Below are positions 1-8,081 of a stretch of DNA of 64,000 nucleotides, one piece after another. Position 1 is the stretch's first letter, and each line of letters opens with the position of its first letter. The notes under the pieces are model-generated. The model was not told the origin of the DNA, searched no databases, and saw only the letters and a program-made list of their open reading frames with translations. The translations under genes were made by a program, and so were the position numbers. The DNA comes from Mucilaginibacter_A sp041088075 (GTDB lineage: Bacteria > Bacteroidota > Bacteroidia > Sphingobacteriales > Sphingobacteriaceae), in the NCBI RefSeq assembly GCF_041088075.1, contig NZ_JBGCVY010000066.1:1-64000 (forward strand). The letters run 5' to 3'.

Positions 1-84
1 CACGCTCAGATCCGAACGGCCCTTGCTTAATTCTACAGCCATCACCTTGAACTCCCGGTCATACTGTTTTCTGATTTTTGACAT
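1..84 (-). CDS. IS3-family transposase OrfA, N-terminal fragment cut by the window edge
   Basis: Read on the minus strand from the ATG at 84, the first 28 codons start MSKIRKQYDREFK and continue with a basic helix typical of the HTH_Tnp_1 (OrfA) subunit of IS3-family insertion sequences. OrfA binds the element ends and normally joins OrfB by programmed frameshift to make the active transposase. The rest of the element lies outside the window. The terminal inverted repeat should lie between about 85 and 125, but only one end is visible so I cannot delimit it. The element abuts the 3' part of a PIN-toxin-like gene, which suggests insertion into that gene. Confidence 0.72.
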   Translation of the reverse strand, partial: MSKIRKQYDREFKVMAVELSKGRSDLSV

Positions 85-125
85 ATTCATAAAGTTAAGT
101 CTTTCCCTTAACTCAATGTCCATTC

Positions 126-296
126 AAATGTAGCAACTCCATTTCCTTACTTCATATCTACCAAACCCAGCAACTTCCACTTCATCATCGCGACCCTTTT
201 GACCGATTACTAATTGCCCAAGCTACTATCGAACAAATACCAATTGTAAGTTCGGATGAATGGTTTGATCAGTATGAAATAGAACGAATTTGGTAA
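126..296 (+). pseudogene. PIN-domain (VapC-like) toxin, 3' remnant
   Basis: An open frame ending at the TAA of 294-296 encodes the C-terminal half of a PIN-domain ribonuclease. It shows the family signature LHHRDPFDRLLIAQA followed by a strand with SSDEWFD and the usual IW end. The acidic DPFD segment belongs to the conserved C-terminal region of VapC-type toxins. No start codon or N-terminal acidic residues are present, and upstream the frame runs straight into the end of the IS3-type element. I infer that the toxin gene was disrupted by the insertion. Whether the 5' half survives on the far side of the element cannot be seen here. Confidence 0.68.
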
Positions 297-303
297 AATT
301 TAG

Positions 304-338
304 GGTGGTAAAAGAAGCATCATACTTCTTTTACCACC
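304..338. terminator. Hairpin of two inverted 14-mers abutting the uvrB stop
   Basis: ggtggtaaaagaagcat is followed after one base by atacttcttttaccacc, giving a near-perfect stem of about 16 bp with almost no loop. It abuts the uvrB stop codon (339-341) and probably ends uvrB transcription. Both arms are copies of the iterated 14-base word of this genome. Confidence 0.7.
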
Positions 339-2366
339 TTAAAATTTCTCCGTCATCATTTTTTCTAAGGCAAACATTTCATCACGCAGTTTGGCCGCGC
401 CAAGGAAATCCATATCCTTTGCTGCTTTTAGCATCTCTTTTTTGGTATTTTCGATGGCTTTTTTCAGTTCCGGTTTGCTCATGTACTGCACAATTGGGTC
501 GGCAGCAATGTTATCGGCAACATCCTGTTCCACATAAGCCTGCTGCACGCCGCCTTTAAAATCCATCACTGATGTTTGTTCAATTATCGCTTCGCGTGTT
601 TTGCCGATTGTTTTCGGTACAATGCCGTGCTCTAAATTATACTGGATTTGCTTGTCGCGGCGGCGGTTGGTTTCGTCCATTGTGATCTGCATCGAATCTG
701 TAATTTTATCGGCATACATAATGACACGCCCACGATCATTCCGCGCAGCACGGCCAATGGTTTGGATCAAAGAACGTTCTGAGCGTAAAAAACCTTCTTT
801 ATCGGCATCCAAAATCGCAACCAGCGAAACTTCGGGCAAATCCAAACCTTCCCTTAAAAGATTGATACCAATCAAAACATCAAATTCGCCCAAACGCAAA
901 CCGCGCAAAATCTCTACGCGATCTAATGTTTTTACTTCGGAGTGAATGTAACGGCATTTAATGTTGAGGCGGTCCATGTATTTGGCCAGTTCTTCGGCCA
1001 TGCGTTTGGTTAAAGTGGTAACCAAAATCCGGTCGCCTTTTTTAATGGTTTGGTCAACTTCTTCCAGCAAATCATCCACCTGGTTAATAACAGGCCTAAC
1101 TTCAATCACCGGATCCAGCAAACCTGTTGGCCGGATCACCTGCTCAATCACCACGCCTTCCGATTTTTCCAGTTCAAAATCGCCCGGAGTGGCGCTTACA
1201 TAAATGGTTTGCGGCGCTAAACGTTCAAATTCCTGGAAGTTAAGCGGACGGTTATCCATCGCCGCAGGCAAACGAAAACCATATTCTACCAAAGATATTT
1301 TGCGGGAACGGTCGCCGCCATACATCGCCCGGATTTGCGGAACGGTAACGTGGCTTTCATCAATCACCATTAAATAATCTTTTGGGAAATAATCGAGCAG
1401 GCAGAACGGGCGCATTCCCGGTTTCCGACCGTCAAAGAAGCGCGAATAGTTCTCGATGCCCGAGCAATAACCCAACTCGCGGATCATTTCCAGATCGTAA
1501 TTCACCCTTTCTTCCAAACGTTTGGCTTCCAAAAAACGACCTTCGCTGATAAATTGCGTTTTCCGCGTTTCCAGTTCTTCCTGGATTGCCCAAACCGATT
1601 GCTGAAAACGCTCGCGCGGCGCCACATATAAATTGGCCGGAAAAACAACCATGTTCTCCATTTTTTCGATTGTTTTTCCGTTCGTTACATCAAAAGTGCT
1701 CAACTCTTCAATGTCATCACCGTAGAAATTGATGCGGTATGCGTAATCCAGATAAGCCGGATAAATTTCCACCACATCGCCTTTTACACGGAAAGTCCCG
1801 CGTTTAAAATCGGCCGTCGTTCGGGCATATAAAATCTCCACCAAACGATGTAAAAAAGCATTTCGGGTAATGCGTGTTCCAACCGCAAAACGGAAAACAG
1901 AGTTCGAAAAATCTTCCGGGTTGCCCATCCCATAAATGCAGGAAATGGACGAAACGACGATGACATCTCGGCGGCCCGACATCAAAGCAGAAGTAGTGCG
2001 TAAACGCAATTTTTCGATTTCTTCGTTAATCTGCAAATCCTTTTCAATGTAGGTATTGGAGGAAGGAATGAACGCTTCCGGCTGGTAATAATCGTAATAG
2101 GAAACAAAATAGTTGACTGCATTTTCCGGAAAAAACTGCTTGAATTCGCCGTAAAGCTGTGCCGCCAGGGTTTTATTATGGCTTAAAACCAACGTTGGTT
2201 TTTGCGTTTGCTGGATCACATTTGCAATACTAAACGTTTTACCGGAGCCGGTTACACCAAGTAAAGTCTGGTAATTTTCGCCGCTTTCTACGCCTTGCAC
2301 CAACTGGCGGATGGCTTCCGGCTGGTCGCCGGACGGCTTGTATTGTGAGGTTAATTTAAAATCCAT
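339..2366 (-). CDS. uvrB: Excinuclease ABC subunit UvrB
   Basis: This is the damage-verifying helicase-like subunit of nucleotide excision repair. It is delivered by UvrA, opens DNA around lesions and recruits UvrC. The 675-residue length is normal for the family. Walker A GVTGSGKT lies at residues 37-44. The beta-hairpin region rich in tyrosines (YYDYYQPEAFIPSS) that inserts between strands follows at about 90-105. The DEAD-like VIDESHVTV motif is near residue 335, helicase motifs GINLLREGLDLP and QTIGRAARN come later, and a UVR motif (KEMLKAAKDMDFLGAAKLRDE) closes the protein for UvrC contact. It is transcribed alone. The stop codon abuts a strong hairpin and the other end faces a 450-base gap with hairpin repeats. 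Confidence 0.97.
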   Translation of the reverse strand: MDFKLTSQYKPSGDQPEAIRQLVQGVESGENYQTLLGVTGSGKTFSIANVIQQTQKPTLVLSHNKTLAAQLYGEFKQFFPENAVNYFVSYYDYYQPEAFIPSSNTYIEKDLQINEEIEKLRLRTTSALMSGRRDVIVVSSISCIYGMGNPEDFSNSVFRFAVGTRITRNAFLHRLVEILYARTTADFKRGTFRVKGDVVEIYPAYLDYAYRINFYGDDIEELSTFDVTNGKTIEKMENMVVFPANLYVAPRERFQQSVWAIQEELETRKTQFISEGRFLEAKRLEERVNYDLEMIRELGYCSGIENYSRFFDGRKPGMRPFCLLDYFPKDYLMVIDESHVTVPQIRAMYGGDRSRKISLVEYGFRLPAAMDNRPLNFQEFERLAPQTIYVSATPGDFELEKSEGVVIEQVIRPTGLLDPVIEVRPVINQVDDLLEEVDQTIKKGDRILVTTLTKRMAEELAKYMDRLNIKCRYIHSEVKTLDRVEILRGLRLGEFDVLIGINLLREGLDLPEVSLVAILDADKEGFLRSERSLIQTIGRAARNDRGRVIMYADKITDSMQITMDETNRRRDKQIQYNLEHGIVPKTIGKTREAIIEQTSVMDFKGGVQQAYVEQDVADNIAADPIVQYMSKPELKKAIENTKKEMLKAAKDMDFLGAAKLRDEMFALEKMMTEKF

Positions 2367-2520
2367 TGAGAAGATAAAAGTACGGATTTTGTGTTTTGAA
2401 ATGCTAAGGAATATAGCTTTGGGATGTTTGTTTTTTGTCAGGAATTTTTATGTTGAATTCTGTAATTATTATCACGTTGGAAAGGCCGTTAGAAAGGTAG
2501 CCATCCAGGCGCGAGGGGTT

Positions 2521-2586
2521 GAATGCCGCCCGGAGGCGATCCGGCATTCTTGATTTTTTGGTTCTTTTTGATCAAGCAAAAAGAAC
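2521..2586. repeat. Two consecutive hairpins in the uvrB-upp gap
   Basis: The 2367-2823 gap holds no gene. gaatgccg (2521-2528) pairs with cggcattc (2542-2549), and gttctttttg (2561-2570) pairs with caaaaagaac (2577-2586). The second hairpin resembles the ttctttttg..caaaaagaa repeat I associate with sphingobacterial intergenic regions (recalled, not searched). A lone copy of the iterated word (atacttcttttatc) sits at 2768-2781. Function may be termination or REP-like. Confidence 0.6.
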
Positions 2587-2811
2587 GCATAAAAGAGAAA
2601 ATAATTGATGAATTTATCCCACAAAAAAAGCTCCATTCTCACTACATCAATTTCCCAAGTGGAACTTAGGCGTTCGTGAGCTACAGAGCTTTAGGCAAAT
2701 GTAATAATTTATCACAAAATATAACAATTTACCAAAAATTATCATAACCCGCTACTCATAATAACGCATACTTCTTTTATCACCCTAAATTTTATCCCAT
2801 AAAAAAAGACC

Positions 2812-2819
2812 TATTTTCG
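2812..2819 (+). promoter_or_regulatory. Probable -7 element of upp
   Basis: TATTTTCG matches the Bacteroidota -7 consensus TAxxTTTG at seven of eight positions and lies five bases before the upp ATG. The transcript would have a very short leader. No clear -33 TTG was found. Confidence 0.4.
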
Positions 2820-2823
2820 CTGC

Positions 2824-3468
2824 ATGATTTTCCAGCTCGATCAAACCAACTCGGTAGCCAACCGCTTTATTGCCGAAATGCGCAATGTACACACGCAGCA
2901 AAACCCGCAGCGTTTCCGGCATAACCAAACGCGTTTGGGCGAAATTTTGGCCTACGAGATCAGCAAAAACTTAGATTATCAGGAAACCGAAGTGAAAACG
3001 CCGTTGGGAATTGCCAAAATAAACCTCGCCAAAGAACAACCTGTTTTGGCCACTATTTTACGTGCCGGTTTGCCTTTTCACCAGGGATTTTTAAACTTTT
3101 TTGACCGGTCCGCTTCGGCATTTATTACGGCTTACCGAAAGACGGACGAAAACCACGATTTTACCATTCAGGTAGAACATATTTCAAGTCCGAATTTAGA
3201 CGGACAAACCGTCATTCTATGCGATACAATGCTGGCCAGCGGGCAAAGTATCGTACAGGTTTGCAAGCGTTTGCAGGAAAAATACCAGTTAAAAGAACTG
3301 CATATTGCCGCCGTTATCGCCAGCACTGCGGGTTTAAAATATGTGCAGGAAAATTTGCCCGAAGCGTATATTTGGGTTGGTTCGGTCGATCAGGAAATGA
3401 ACAATTATTCCTATATTATTCCGGGTTTGGGCGATGCCGGGGATTTGAGTTTTGGGGAAAAGATTTGA
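2824..3468 (+). CDS. upp: Uracil phosphoribosyltransferase
   Basis: Pyrimidine salvage enzyme converting uracil and PRPP to UMP in the cytoplasm. The 214 residues match the family length. The PRPP-binding loop is ILCDTMLASGQS at residues 131-142; the commoner form is D-P-M-L-A-T-G, so Thr and Ser replace two usual residues but the acidic residue and loop glycine are kept. The uracil-binding C-terminal signature PGLGDAGDLSFGE is intact. The start is the ATG right after a -7-like element, with no Shine-Dalgarno sequence. A tail of iterated-word hairpin (atgctgtttttatc / gcataaaagaagcat) overlaps and follows its stop codon and separates it from the next gene. Confidence 0.93.
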   Translation: MIFQLDQTNSVANRFIAEMRNVHTQQNPQRFRHNQTRLGEILAYEISKNLDYQETEVKTPLGIAKINLAKEQPVLATILRAGLPFHQGFLNFFDRSASAFITAYRKTDENHDFTIQVEHISSPNLDGQTVILCDTMLASGQSIVQVCKRLQEKYQLKELHIAAVIASTAGLKYVQENLPEAYIWVGSVDQEMNNYSYIIPGLGDAGDLSFGEKI

Positions 3469-3497
3469 TGCTGTTTTTATCGGCATAAAAGAAGCAT
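3468..3497. terminator. Mixed-arm hairpin after upp
   Basis: atgctgtttttatcggcataaaagaagcat pairs the sister word (inverted gataaaaacagcat form) with the main iterated word around a short centre. It follows the upp stop directly and is a probable terminator. It shows that the two words are interchangeable as hairpin arms. Confidence 0.55.
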
Positions 3498-3554
3498 CTT
3501 TCCCGAATGCTTCAACCTAAAACGACAATTGACAACACGAAACTGACAACGAAA

Positions 3555-4247
3555 ATGCCATACCAACACCTCTTCTTCGACCTTGACCATACCATTTGGG
3601 ATTTTGATAAAAATGCCGAAGAAGCACTGCACGAACTTTTCATCCTGCATAAACTACAAGATTTAGGTTTGGCCGCGCCAGATATTTTTATCGAAACTTA
3701 TACCCGCAACAACCACCGCCTTTGGGCCGAATACCATTTGGGAAAGATCAGCAAAGAAGTTTTGCGCGAAGCCCGTTTCAAACACACTTTTTTAGAATTG
3801 GGTTTGGACGAAACCGTTATTCCGGCGGGTTTTGAAGATGCTTACGTGCAGCTTTGCCCAACTAAAACCAACCTTTCTCCCTATGCGCATGAAGCGCTGC
3901 AATATCTGCAATCCAAATATAGATTGTACGTAATTTCCAACGGGTTTAAAGAATCTACGGAAATGAAAATCTGCTTGTGTAATCTCCAACAATACTTTGA
4001 GCACGTTTTTATTTCAGAAGTGATCGGCGTTAACAAACCTGATCCTGCAATTTTTAAACACGCTTTAGAAATCGCGAATGCACAAAAACCGGAAAGTTTG
4101 ATGATTGGCGATAGTTTGGAAGCCGATGTTTACGGTGCGCTAAATTTTGGTATGGATGCCATTTATTTCAACCCAAACAAAACCGAAAAACCTGAAAACG
4201 TGCCGGTGCAAATCCATCATTTGAATGAGCTGATGCTGTTTTTATAG
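3555..4247 (+). CDS. HAD-family YjjG-type noncanonical pyrimidine nucleotidase
   Basis: Haloacid-dehalogenase hydrolase of the YjjG subfamily, which dephosphorylates (noncanonical) pyrimidine nucleoside monophosphates; the exact substrate is inferred from the family. Motif I is FFDLDHT with the nucleophile and acid aspartates at residues 9 and 11. Motif II is VISNG, and motif IV GDSLEADVYGA supplies the Mg-binding acidic residues. A helical cap lies between motifs I and II. I start the gene at ATG 3555 (MPYQHLFF), because the upstream extension to 3507 is low-complexity and not part of the family. The location next to upp fits pyrimidine housekeeping. The gene end runs into an atgctgtttttatagg / ggcataaaaacagtat inverted pair. 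Confidence 0.85.
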   Translation: MPYQHLFFDLDHTIWDFDKNAEEALHELFILHKLQDLGLAAPDIFIETYTRNNHRLWAEYHLGKISKEVLREARFKHTFLELGLDETVIPAGFEDAYVQLCPTKTNLSPYAHEALQYLQSKYRLYVISNGFKESTEMKICLCNLQQYFEHVFISEVIGVNKPDPAIFKHALEIANAQKPESLMIGDSLEADVYGALNFGMDAIYFNPNKTEKPENVPVQIHHLNELMLFL

Positions 4248-4263
4248 GCATAAAAACAGTATG
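4232..4263. terminator. Sister-word inverted pair at the end of the HAD gene
   Basis: gctgtttttataggcataaaaacagtat is a hairpin built from two copies of the ggtaaaaacagtat-type word. It straddles the stop codon of the HAD gene (4245-4247) and probably terminates it. Confidence 0.5.
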
Positions 4264-4341
4264 GCAACTATATTATTTTTTTAACGTTCGCGTAACTTTC
4301 AGTTCACTTTGCAGTCAGAACTTGCAATTGATAAAATAGTT

Positions 4342-4455
4342 ATGGATTTTGAGTACTATCATTTGCTTGCATGGAGCATTTTGTTTTTGCTGTTGTTCCT
4401 GTTTTACCTCAGCCCGTTTGAATTGAGCGTGAACGACGACGAGGACGACGAGTAA
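4342..4455 (+). CDS. Small single-span membrane protein, 37 aa
   Basis: A 37-codon frame from ATG 4342 to TAA 4455 encodes MDFEYYHLLAW, then a hydrophobic stretch rich in Leu and Phe (about residues 11-26) and a strongly acidic tail (NDDEDDE). The composition is that of a small inner-membrane protein with one helix. No family is recognised. It stands alone between the HAD gene and a glycosyltransferase. Its stop codon is followed at once by a copy of the iterated word (aagcttcttttacc, 4454-4467), which may act in termination. Conservation in relatives would be the deciding evidence. Confidence 0.45.
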   Translation: MDFEYYHLLAWSILFLLLFLFYLSPFELSVNDDEDDE

Positions 4456-4577
4456 GCTTCTTTTACCGGCAAAAAATCAGCAGCCTCAGCCTGCGTTAAT
4501 CCTTTTTTGAAATTGTAGCAAATACAACAAAGGTTTTTTCAAAACGGTTTTCCTTAATTTGCGCCCTTGTTTACCGC

Positions 4578-5570
4578 ATGAAAATATTATTTGCCATACA
4601 AGGGACTGGCAACGGCCACATCAGCCGCGCCCGCGAAATTGTGCCTTTGCTGCAACAATACGGTGAACTGGATTTGCTGGTCAGCGGCACACAGGCCGAT
4701 GTTTCCCTTTCGCAGTCTTTAACTTATCGGTTGCACGGTTTCAGTTTTATTTTCGGAAAAAAAGGCGGCGTAGATTACTGGAAAACCTACAAAACCATGA
4801 ATTTGCGCCAATTGCTGCGCGATGTGCGTTCGCTTCCGTTAAAACAATACGATTTGATTGTGAACGATTTTGAACCGGTCTCGGCTTGGTCCTGCAAATT
4901 GCAAAAGCTGGAATCTGTTGCTTTAAGCCATCAATGTTCGTTCATCTCCCCAAACACGCCTCGGCCTAAAAACTGGAACTATGCCGAGTTGTTGTTTAAA
5001 CATTACGCGCCAACCACGCATCACGTCGGGTTTCATTTTGAACGTTACGCCGGTTTTATCCACACGCCGGTTATCCGAAGTGAAATTCGGCAAATGGAAA
5101 CGCAAAACCTGGGGCATTACACCGTTTACCTTCCTGCTTATGATGACCAGCTTTTGCTGCAATATTTTAGGCAGGTAAAAGAAGTATCGTGGCATATTTT
5201 TTCAAAACACACTACAAAAGAATATTTTGAAGGAAACGTCCAGGTAAAGCCCATTCAAAACAAAGCTTTTAACCAAAGCCTGGCCAGCAGTGCCGGTTTG
5301 CTTACCGGCGGCGGTTTTGAAGGCCCGGCCGAAGCTTTGTTTATGGGCAAAAAAGTGATGATGATACCAATGAAAGGCCAGTACGAGCAGCAATGCAACG
5401 CCATTGCAGCGGCAAAATTAGGTGTTCCGGTTATCGGAAAGATTGATGGAAATTTTGTTGAGCATTTAAAAAAATGGCTTTCATCAAACTCAAAAATCGA
5501 AGTTGATTTCCCTGATAAAACCGCGCAGATCGTTTCCGAAATCGTTTCCCGGTACGGCAAAGCGCGTTAA
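4578..5570 (+). CDS. Glycosyltransferase-like protein, GT-B fold (MJ1255/COG1819 type)
   Basis: A 330-residue protein with the N-terminal glycine-rich loop FAIQGTGNGHISRA of GT-B enzymes related to MurG and UDP-glucosyltransferases, and a C-terminal donor-site-like region GGFEGPAEALFMGKKVMMIPM. It belongs to the conserved hypothetical glycosyltransferase group with MJ1255. The donor and acceptor are unknown; envelope glycolipid synthesis is a reasonable guess. Upstream, ttaatttg at 4554-4561 is a near-match to a Bacteroidota -7 box. An in-frame copy of the iterated word (ggtaaaagaagtat) lies at 5174-5187, encoding VKEV. Confidence 0.75.
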   Translation: MKILFAIQGTGNGHISRAREIVPLLQQYGELDLLVSGTQADVSLSQSLTYRLHGFSFIFGKKGGVDYWKTYKTMNLRQLLRDVRSLPLKQYDLIVNDFEPVSAWSCKLQKLESVALSHQCSFISPNTPRPKNWNYAELLFKHYAPTTHHVGFHFERYAGFIHTPVIRSEIRQMETQNLGHYTVYLPAYDDQLLLQYFRQVKEVSWHIFSKHTTKEYFEGNVQVKPIQNKAFNQSLASSAGLLTGGGFEGPAEALFMGKKVMMIPMKGQYEQQCNAIAAAKLGVPVIGKIDGNFVEHLKKWLSSNSKIEVDFPDKTAQIVSEIVSRYGKAR

Positions 5571-5619
5571 GTTTCGGCTTGTTCTGTTTTTCTGCTAATA
5601 TTGCGCAAAAGAGTCCTAC

Positions 5620-6603
5620 ATGATCCAGATTTTTCGGTCGCACAACCCCATCAACATTTTCTGGCTTGTGGTGCTTTTGTTTTTGCTGCGGATGGGCCTG
5701 GTCTTTCATCTGCCGCAAAATTTGGATGCTTCTTTTACCGGCCTTTTTTCAAGGTTGCTGGTTGCTTTTCCAACCAAAACTTTTACGCCTGGCGGAAATG
5801 TTTTTTATGCCAGCATCATCATTTTGATACAGGCACTTTGGTTCAATTACATCGTCAACAACCATAACTTGCTGGGCAAGCCTTCGTTTTTGCCGGCTTT
5901 GCTTTTCGTTACCGTTTCCGGTTTGTTCACATCGTTTTACACGTTAAGCGCGCCGCTGATCTGTAATTTTTTGATGATTTGGGTATTGCAAAAACTGTTT
6001 GAACTCTATAAAACGGAAGAAGCAACGTCAACCGCTTATGATTTGGGTTTGATTGTTGGCATCGGCACCTTAATCTATTTCCCGTTTATTGCACTTTTTT
6101 TGATAATTTGGATCGGCTTGCTCATTTTTCGCCCGTTCAACTGGCACGAATGGATGTCGGGTTTGATGGGTTTTTTAACCGTACTTTTCTTCCTGTCGGT
6201 TTATTATTATTGTACCGATCATACGTTTGCTTTCCACAACCTGGCGCTTTCTTTTGATGCCCAAATCCCTAAGTTTGATGTCAGCCATCCTTATCATTAT
6301 TTAGTGTTGGTTCCGCTGGTTTTCATTTTTATCCTGGCACTTTTCCGGCTGCAAAACAATTTTTTGAAGAGTATGGTGATGGTGCGAAAAACCTTTCAAT
6401 CGCTGCTTTTTATCATCCTGCTGGTTGCCGCCGCAAGTTTCATAAAAACCGACTTCAACTTTAATCATTTTTTGCTCGGCGCAGTGCCAATTGCCGCGCT
6501 TTCGGCTTATTACTTTTTATACGCCACCAAAAAATGGTTTTACGAAAGTTTGTATTTACTGCTGCTGTTTGGCATCGTGTATTTTCAGTTTAACAATTTT
6601 TAA
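5620..6603 (+). CDS. DUF6427 multi-pass membrane protein
   Basis: A 327-residue integral membrane protein with roughly ten hydrophobic segments spread along its full length, short polar loops and no signal peptide. The N-terminus MIQIFRSHNPINIFWLVVL is the typical opening of the Bacteroidota family DUF6427, whose function is not known. taatattg at 5596-5603 resembles a -7 element. The gene follows the glycosyltransferase by 49 bases and precedes purQ by 45. An in-frame iterated word (atgcttcttttacc) is at 5726-5739, encoding DASFTG. Confidence 0.75.
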   Translation: MIQIFRSHNPINIFWLVVLLFLLRMGLVFHLPQNLDASFTGLFSRLLVAFPTKTFTPGGNVFYASIIILIQALWFNYIVNNHNLLGKPSFLPALLFVTVSGLFTSFYTLSAPLICNFLMIWVLQKLFELYKTEEATSTAYDLGLIVGIGTLIYFPFIALFLIIWIGLLIFRPFNWHEWMSGLMGFLTVLFFLSVYYYCTDHTFAFHNLALSFDAQIPKFDVSHPYHYLVLVPLVFIFILALFRLQNNFLKSMVMVRKTFQSLLFIILLVAAASFIKTDFNFNHFLLGAVPIAALSAYYFLYATKKWFYESLYLLLLFGIVYFQFNNF

Positions 6604-6636
6604 CTTTTAGGTACAATGGTTTTTAAACAGTTCTGT

Positions 6637-6644
6637 TAGTTTTG
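6637..6644 (+). promoter_or_regulatory. -7 element of purQ, implying a leaderless transcript
   Basis: TAGTTTTG is an exact TAxxTTTG match ending four bases before the purQ ATG (6649). Transcription would begin at or within a base or two of the start codon. No -33 TTG is obvious at the expected distance. Confidence 0.45.
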
Positions 6645-6648
6645 TAGA

Positions 6649-7341
6649 ATGAAATTCGGCGTCGTTATTTTCCCTGGTTCCAACTGTGATGAAGACATCA
6701 TTTACGTGCTTGAAAAAATTATGGGGCAGCAGGTGGTTCGTTTGTGGCACAAAGACCACGATTTGCAGGGCGTAGATTTTATCGTTTTGCCGGGCGGTTT
6801 TTCCTTCGGCGATTATTTGCGTTCCGGTGCCATTGCGCGTTTTTCTCCGATTATGCAGGAAGTGATTCGTTTTGCCGGGCAAGGCGGTTATGTTTTGGGC
6901 ATCTGCAATGGGTTTCAAATTTTAACCGAAGCCGGTTTGGTTCCCGGAGCCTTGCTACACAACAAAAACCGAAAATTCATCTGCCGAAATACGTACATCA
7001 AAGCACAAACCAATAATTCGCTGCTCACTTCACAGGTTGACCTGAACAAAGCATTAAAAATTCCGGTTGCGCATGGCGAAGGCAATTTTTATGCCGATAA
7101 AAACAGTATTGAAGAGTTGAAGCAGAACGACCAAATCCTGTTCCGCTATTGTGATGCCGCCGGAAACTATACGGATGAAGCCAACGCAAACGGTTCTATC
7201 CAAAACATTGCCGGCGTGTGCAATAAAGCGCGAAATGTTTTTGGTTTGATGCCGCACCCGGAGCGTGCCGCCGACAGCTTGCTGGCCAACCAGGACGGGC
7301 TGGCTATCTTTGAATCCATTTTATCGGTTGCCAACGCTTGA
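6649..7341 (+). CDS. purQ: Phosphoribosylformylglycinamidine synthase subunit PurQ
   Basis: Glutamine amidotransferase subunit of FGAM synthase (step four of de novo purine synthesis). It releases ammonia from glutamine for the PurL subunit. The class I amidotransferase fold is clear: the oxyanion region LPGGFSFGDYLR is at about residues 47-58, the nucleophile elbow GICNGFQ has its cysteine at residue 86, and the His/Glu pair sits in MPHPERA near the C-terminus. The 230-residue length is right for the stand-alone small subunit, so PurL should be encoded elsewhere. The stop TGA overlaps the coaX ATG by one base, indicating translational coupling. Confidence 0.94.
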   Translation: MKFGVVIFPGSNCDEDIIYVLEKIMGQQVVRLWHKDHDLQGVDFIVLPGGFSFGDYLRSGAIARFSPIMQEVIRFAGQGGYVLGICNGFQILTEAGLVPGALLHNKNRKFICRNTYIKAQTNNSLLTSQVDLNKALKIPVAHGEGNFYADKNSIEELKQNDQILFRYCDAAGNYTDEANANGSIQNIAGVCNKARNVFGLMPHPERAADSLLANQDGLAIFESILSVANA

Positions 7342-8081
7342 TGGTCAGCCTGGTTTTTGATATCGGCAATACTTTTTCTAAAGTTGCTGTTTTTGAGGAA
7401 CAACATATTTTGTGGACGGAACGTTACCGGCAAATCACCGAAAAACTGCTCCAACAAATCCTCGTAAAATTTAAACCGGCAACGGCCATTATTTCTTCGG
7501 TGCAAAACAAAATTTTTTTGTGGGAAACGATGCTGGAGCAGCAGTTAAAAACGTTTCGGTTTCATCATCAAATGGCAAAATCCATCAAAAACCATTATCA
7601 AAATCCCGAAAAATTAGGTTTAGACCGACTGGCTGCCGTAGTTGGTGCCCATTTTTTATACCCTAAAAACAGTAACCTGGTGATTGATGCCGGCACTTGC
7701 GTTACTTACGATTTAGTTGATGCCGAAGGGAATTATTACGGCGGCAGTATTTCGCCGGGATTAAAAATGAGGTTTAAAGCGTTGAAGCATTTCACCAAAA
7801 AACTGCCTTTAATTGAAGCAGAAACAGGATTTGACCAGGTTTCGGGCAGCAATACTAAAGAAGCAATTATTTCGGGCGTGCAAAACGGGTTGCGTTTTGA
7901 AGCAGAAGGCTTTATAAAAAAACAAACAGAACAAGACCCACAAACCAATATCCTGCTAACCGGCGGCGACCTTAATTTTTTTGATACTCACTTGAAAAGT
8001 AGCATCTTTGCCGCTTACGTTAAGCCCGAACCTTATTTAGTTCTGAAAGGATTAAACGCAGTTATACATCAGCAAGAATGA
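7341..8081 (+). CDS. coaX: Type III pantothenate kinase
   Basis: First enzyme of coenzyme A synthesis, phosphorylating pantothenate, of the ASKHA-fold type III class. The phosphate-binding motif DIGNT is near the N-terminus, LGLDRLAAVVGA carries the conserved G-x-D-R pantothenate site, VIDAGTCVTYD holds the catalytic acidic residue, and GGSISPGL is the second phosphate motif. I use ATG 7341 (MVSLVFDIGNT); the TTG three bases earlier is inside purQ. It overlaps purQ by one base and the next gene by four (ATGA), so the three are probably co-translated. Confidence 0.93.
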   Translation: MVSLVFDIGNTFSKVAVFEEQHILWTERYRQITEKLLQQILVKFKPATAIISSVQNKIFLWETMLEQQLKTFRFHHQMAKSIKNHYQNPEKLGLDRLAAVVGAHFLYPKNSNLVIDAGTCVTYDLVDAEGNYYGGSISPGLKMRFKALKHFTKKLPLIEAETGFDQVSGSNTKEAIISGVQNGLRFEAEGFIKKQTEQDPQTNILLTGGDLNFFDTHLKSSIFAAYVKPEPYLVLKGLNAVIHQQE

